NCBI GenBank assembly: GCA_023301395.1 | Contig: JALZUY010000308.1 | Span: 1 to 5,694, forward strand | From: Nonlabens sp. | Lineage (GTDB): Bacteria > Bacteroidota > Bacteroidia > Flavobacteriales > Flavobacteriaceae | Reading direction: 5' to 3' | Length of the DNA stretch: 5,694 nt | Shown here: piece after piece, positions 4,366 to 5,694 of the stretch | Layout: every line of letters begins with the position of its first letter | How positions within the stretch are numbered: position 1 is the stretch's first letter | The notes under the pieces: generated by a model | The model's database searches: none | What the model was told of the DNA's origin: nothing | Seen by the model: the letters and a program-made list of their open reading frames with translations, nothing else | Position numbers and translations under genes: made by a program

Positions 4366-5694
4366 TTAATTCATTACTACTGCGCTGTTTGAGCTTTTAA
4401 CTAGCCTTATGAATTCTGCTCGATAACCAAATTTGTCATTTCTTAATCCTTTCTTAGCGAGTTTGATTATATCCTTAGAGGTAGTTTTACCATCATAAGC
4501 AGACCTTCTCAATTGCATACCAAATAAGGCAACGGCAGTCGCAAAATTCATGTCATCACTTGCTTTTGTGGTTTTATTGCCTTGTACATGAATCATTTCT
4601 ATACTGTTCTTGCCATCTGGTTTTTTGTGTCTGAATTTTACTGTGAATAATTCATCTTGATAATTCCTATTAATATTATTGTTTTGATATTTAAGTTGGT
4701 CTAGATTAGCTTTCTTATTCACTGGAGTAATTTCATATAATGCAGTAACAGTATGGCCGCTTCCTAATTCACCTGCATCAATAGTGTCATCTATAAAATC
4801 TTCATCATTTAATAACCTGTTTTCATAACCTATCAAACGATACGAGGAAACAAGTGCTGGATTGAATTCGATTTGAATTTTCACATCTTTGGCAATGGTA
4901 TATAAAGTACCACCAAATTCTTCCCCAAAAACTTTTTGAGCCTCTTGCATGGTGTCAATATAAGCGTGGTTTCCATTTCCTTTATCGGCTAGAGTTTCTA
5001 GTTGTTCATCTTTGTAGTTTCCATATCCAAAACCTAATACAGAAAGGAAAACGCCGTTTTCACGTTTCTTTTCAATCATTTTCTCAAGTTTATTAGTGCT
5101 GCTTATACCTACGTTAAAATCTCCATCAGTAGCAAGAATAACTCTGTTGTTTCCTTCTTTCACAAAATTTTCTTGTGCTAGATTATATGCTAATTCTATT
5201 CCAGCACCACCAGCAGTAGAGCCACCAGATTGTAGATTGTTTAATGCATTAAGAATGATAGTTTTATTTTCTCCAGAAGTAGGAGGCAAGACTACACCAG
5301 ATGCACCAGCATAAACTACAATTGAGACATAGTCTTGTGTCCTCATTTGATTTACCAGTAACCCAAATGCTTTTTTAAGCATTGGTAGTTTGTTTCCATA
5401 AGCCATAGAGCCCGACACGTCGATTAAGAAAGTAAGATTTGATGCTGGTAATTCTTCTTGATTATATACCTTGCCTTCCAGGCCTATACGTACTACTCGG
5501 TTTTCTTTACTCCATGAAGCTTTTGATACTTCGGTATTTATTGAGAAAGGATGTTCATCCACTGGTTGCGGATAATTATAAGAAAAATAATTAACCATTT
5601 CTTCAATCTTTACCGCATTAGGTGAAACATATTGTCCATTGTTGATCATACGTCTCACATTGCTGTAAGAGGCTTTATCTACATCAATAGAGAA
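4366..5694 (-). CDS. YfbK-like von Willebrand factor A domain protein (5' end cut by window)
   Basis: The frame is open to the right edge, so the N-terminus is missing; 442 residues are visible. It begins FSIDVDKASYSNVRRMINNGQ, the conserved sequence just before the VWA domain in the YfbK family (COG2304). The GTG at 5658 is therefore internal, not a start. The VWA domain spans about residues 85-260 and has an intact metal-binding MIDAS: DVSGSM (92-97), the Thr in GGSTAGGAG (about 160) and ATDGD (188-192). Family-diagnostic stretches include VVYAGASGVVLPPTSG, VFLSVLGFGYGNYKD, LADKGNGNHAYID and IAKDVKIQIEFNPA. The C-terminal third, including GYENRLLNDEDF, DAGELGSGHTVTALYEI and GYRAEFIRLV, fits the YfbK C-terminal domain (DUF3520). 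Relatives usually carry a signal peptide or lipobox and often a carboxypeptidase-regulatory-like domain in the missing part. The role is unclear; the common label Ca-activated chloride channel homologue is not supported by these residues. Confidence 0.93.
   Translation of the reverse strand, partial: FSIDVDKASYSNVRRMINNGQYVSPNAVKIEEMVNYFSYNYPQPVDEHPFSINTEVSKASWSKENRVVRIGLEGKVYNQEELPASNLTFLIDVSGSMAYGNKLPMLKKAFGLLVNQMRTQDYVSIVVYAGASGVVLPPTSGENKTIILNALNNLQSGGSTAGGAGIELAYNLAQENFVKEGNNRVILATDGDFNVGISSTNKLEKMIEKKRENGVFLSVLGFGYGNYKDEQLETLADKGNGNHAYIDTMQEAQKVFGEEFGGTLYTIAKDVKIQIEFNPALVSSYRLIGYENRLLNDEDFIDDTIDAGELGSGHTVTALYEITPVNKKANLDQLKYQNNNINRNYQDELFTVKFRHKKPDGKNSIEMIHVQGNKTTKASDDMNFATAVALFGMQLRRSAYDGKTTSKDIIKLAKKGLRNDKFGYRAEFIRLVKSSNSAVVMN

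Noticed and set aside
5096..5314. Open frame of 72 codons on the plus strand
   Set aside because: It is antisense to the well-conserved VWA domain coding sequence and its product shows no recognisable feature.
5656..5658. GTG as the start codon of the VWA gene
   Set aside because: The reading frame continues upstream to the window edge with conserved family sequence (FSIDVDKASYSN), so this codon is an internal Val and the gene is truncated by the window.
4366..5694. Chloride channel
   Set aside because: Ca-activated chloride channel homologue is an inherited database label; the visible sequence is a soluble VWA domain plus YfbK-type C-terminal region with no channel-forming membrane segments.
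1..5694. CRISPR array, tRNA, rRNA, insertion sequence or defence system
   Set aside because: I saw no regularly spaced direct repeats with spacers, no cloverleaf or rRNA-like sequence, no transposase, and no gene with nuclease, helicase or other defence hallmarks.

Overview
The window looks like the chromosome of a marine-type flavobacterium (Bacteroidota, class Flavobacteriia). Four things point there: a PorQ component of the type IX secretion system (T9SS), a probable T9SS cargo protein ending in a Bacteroidota-type sorting domain, A/T-rich DNA, and promoter-like sites resembling the Bacteroidota TAnnTTTG element in place of strong Shine-Dalgarno sites. I cannot name the genus.

Layout. Positions 1-1060 (minus) hold a secreted protein that runs off the left edge. 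It has a signal peptide, seven or eight degenerate repeats of about 30 residues rich in Tyr, Asn and Thr, and the start of a T9SS type A C-terminal sorting domain. Positions 1061-1307 are a divergent intergenic region with two striking inverted repeats: an 11-bp-stem palindrome next to the promoter of the secreted protein, and an 18-position-arm hairpin upstream of porQ. Positions 1308-3028 (plus) hold porQ and cmk (cytidylate kinase), overlapping by one base and so almost certainly co-transcribed. Positions 3029-3145 are a convergent gap with two decayed copies of a dispersed-repeat-like sequence.

The rest is on the minus strand. A YfbK-like von Willebrand factor A (VWA) protein (4366-5694, cut by the right edge) ends with an elaborate nested hairpin terminator (4173-4245). 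The U-tract of that terminator overlaps the probable promoter of the next transcript, a tight two-gene unit: a DUF1801 (YdhG-like) protein (3671-4129), then a single-pass membrane protein of unknown function (3146-3667).

Functional picture. PorQ is an outer-membrane part of the T9SS machinery, and its divergent neighbour looks like a T9SS substrate, so machinery and a likely cargo share one intergenic region. cmk is a housekeeping nucleotide kinase that rides with porQ. The VWA protein is a widespread extracytoplasmic family of unclear role. Most of the window is ordinary flavobacterial core genome. I found no defence system, CRISPR array, insertion sequence, tRNA or rRNA. The points most worth a second look are the inverted repeats, the nested terminator and the repeat architecture of the secreted protein.
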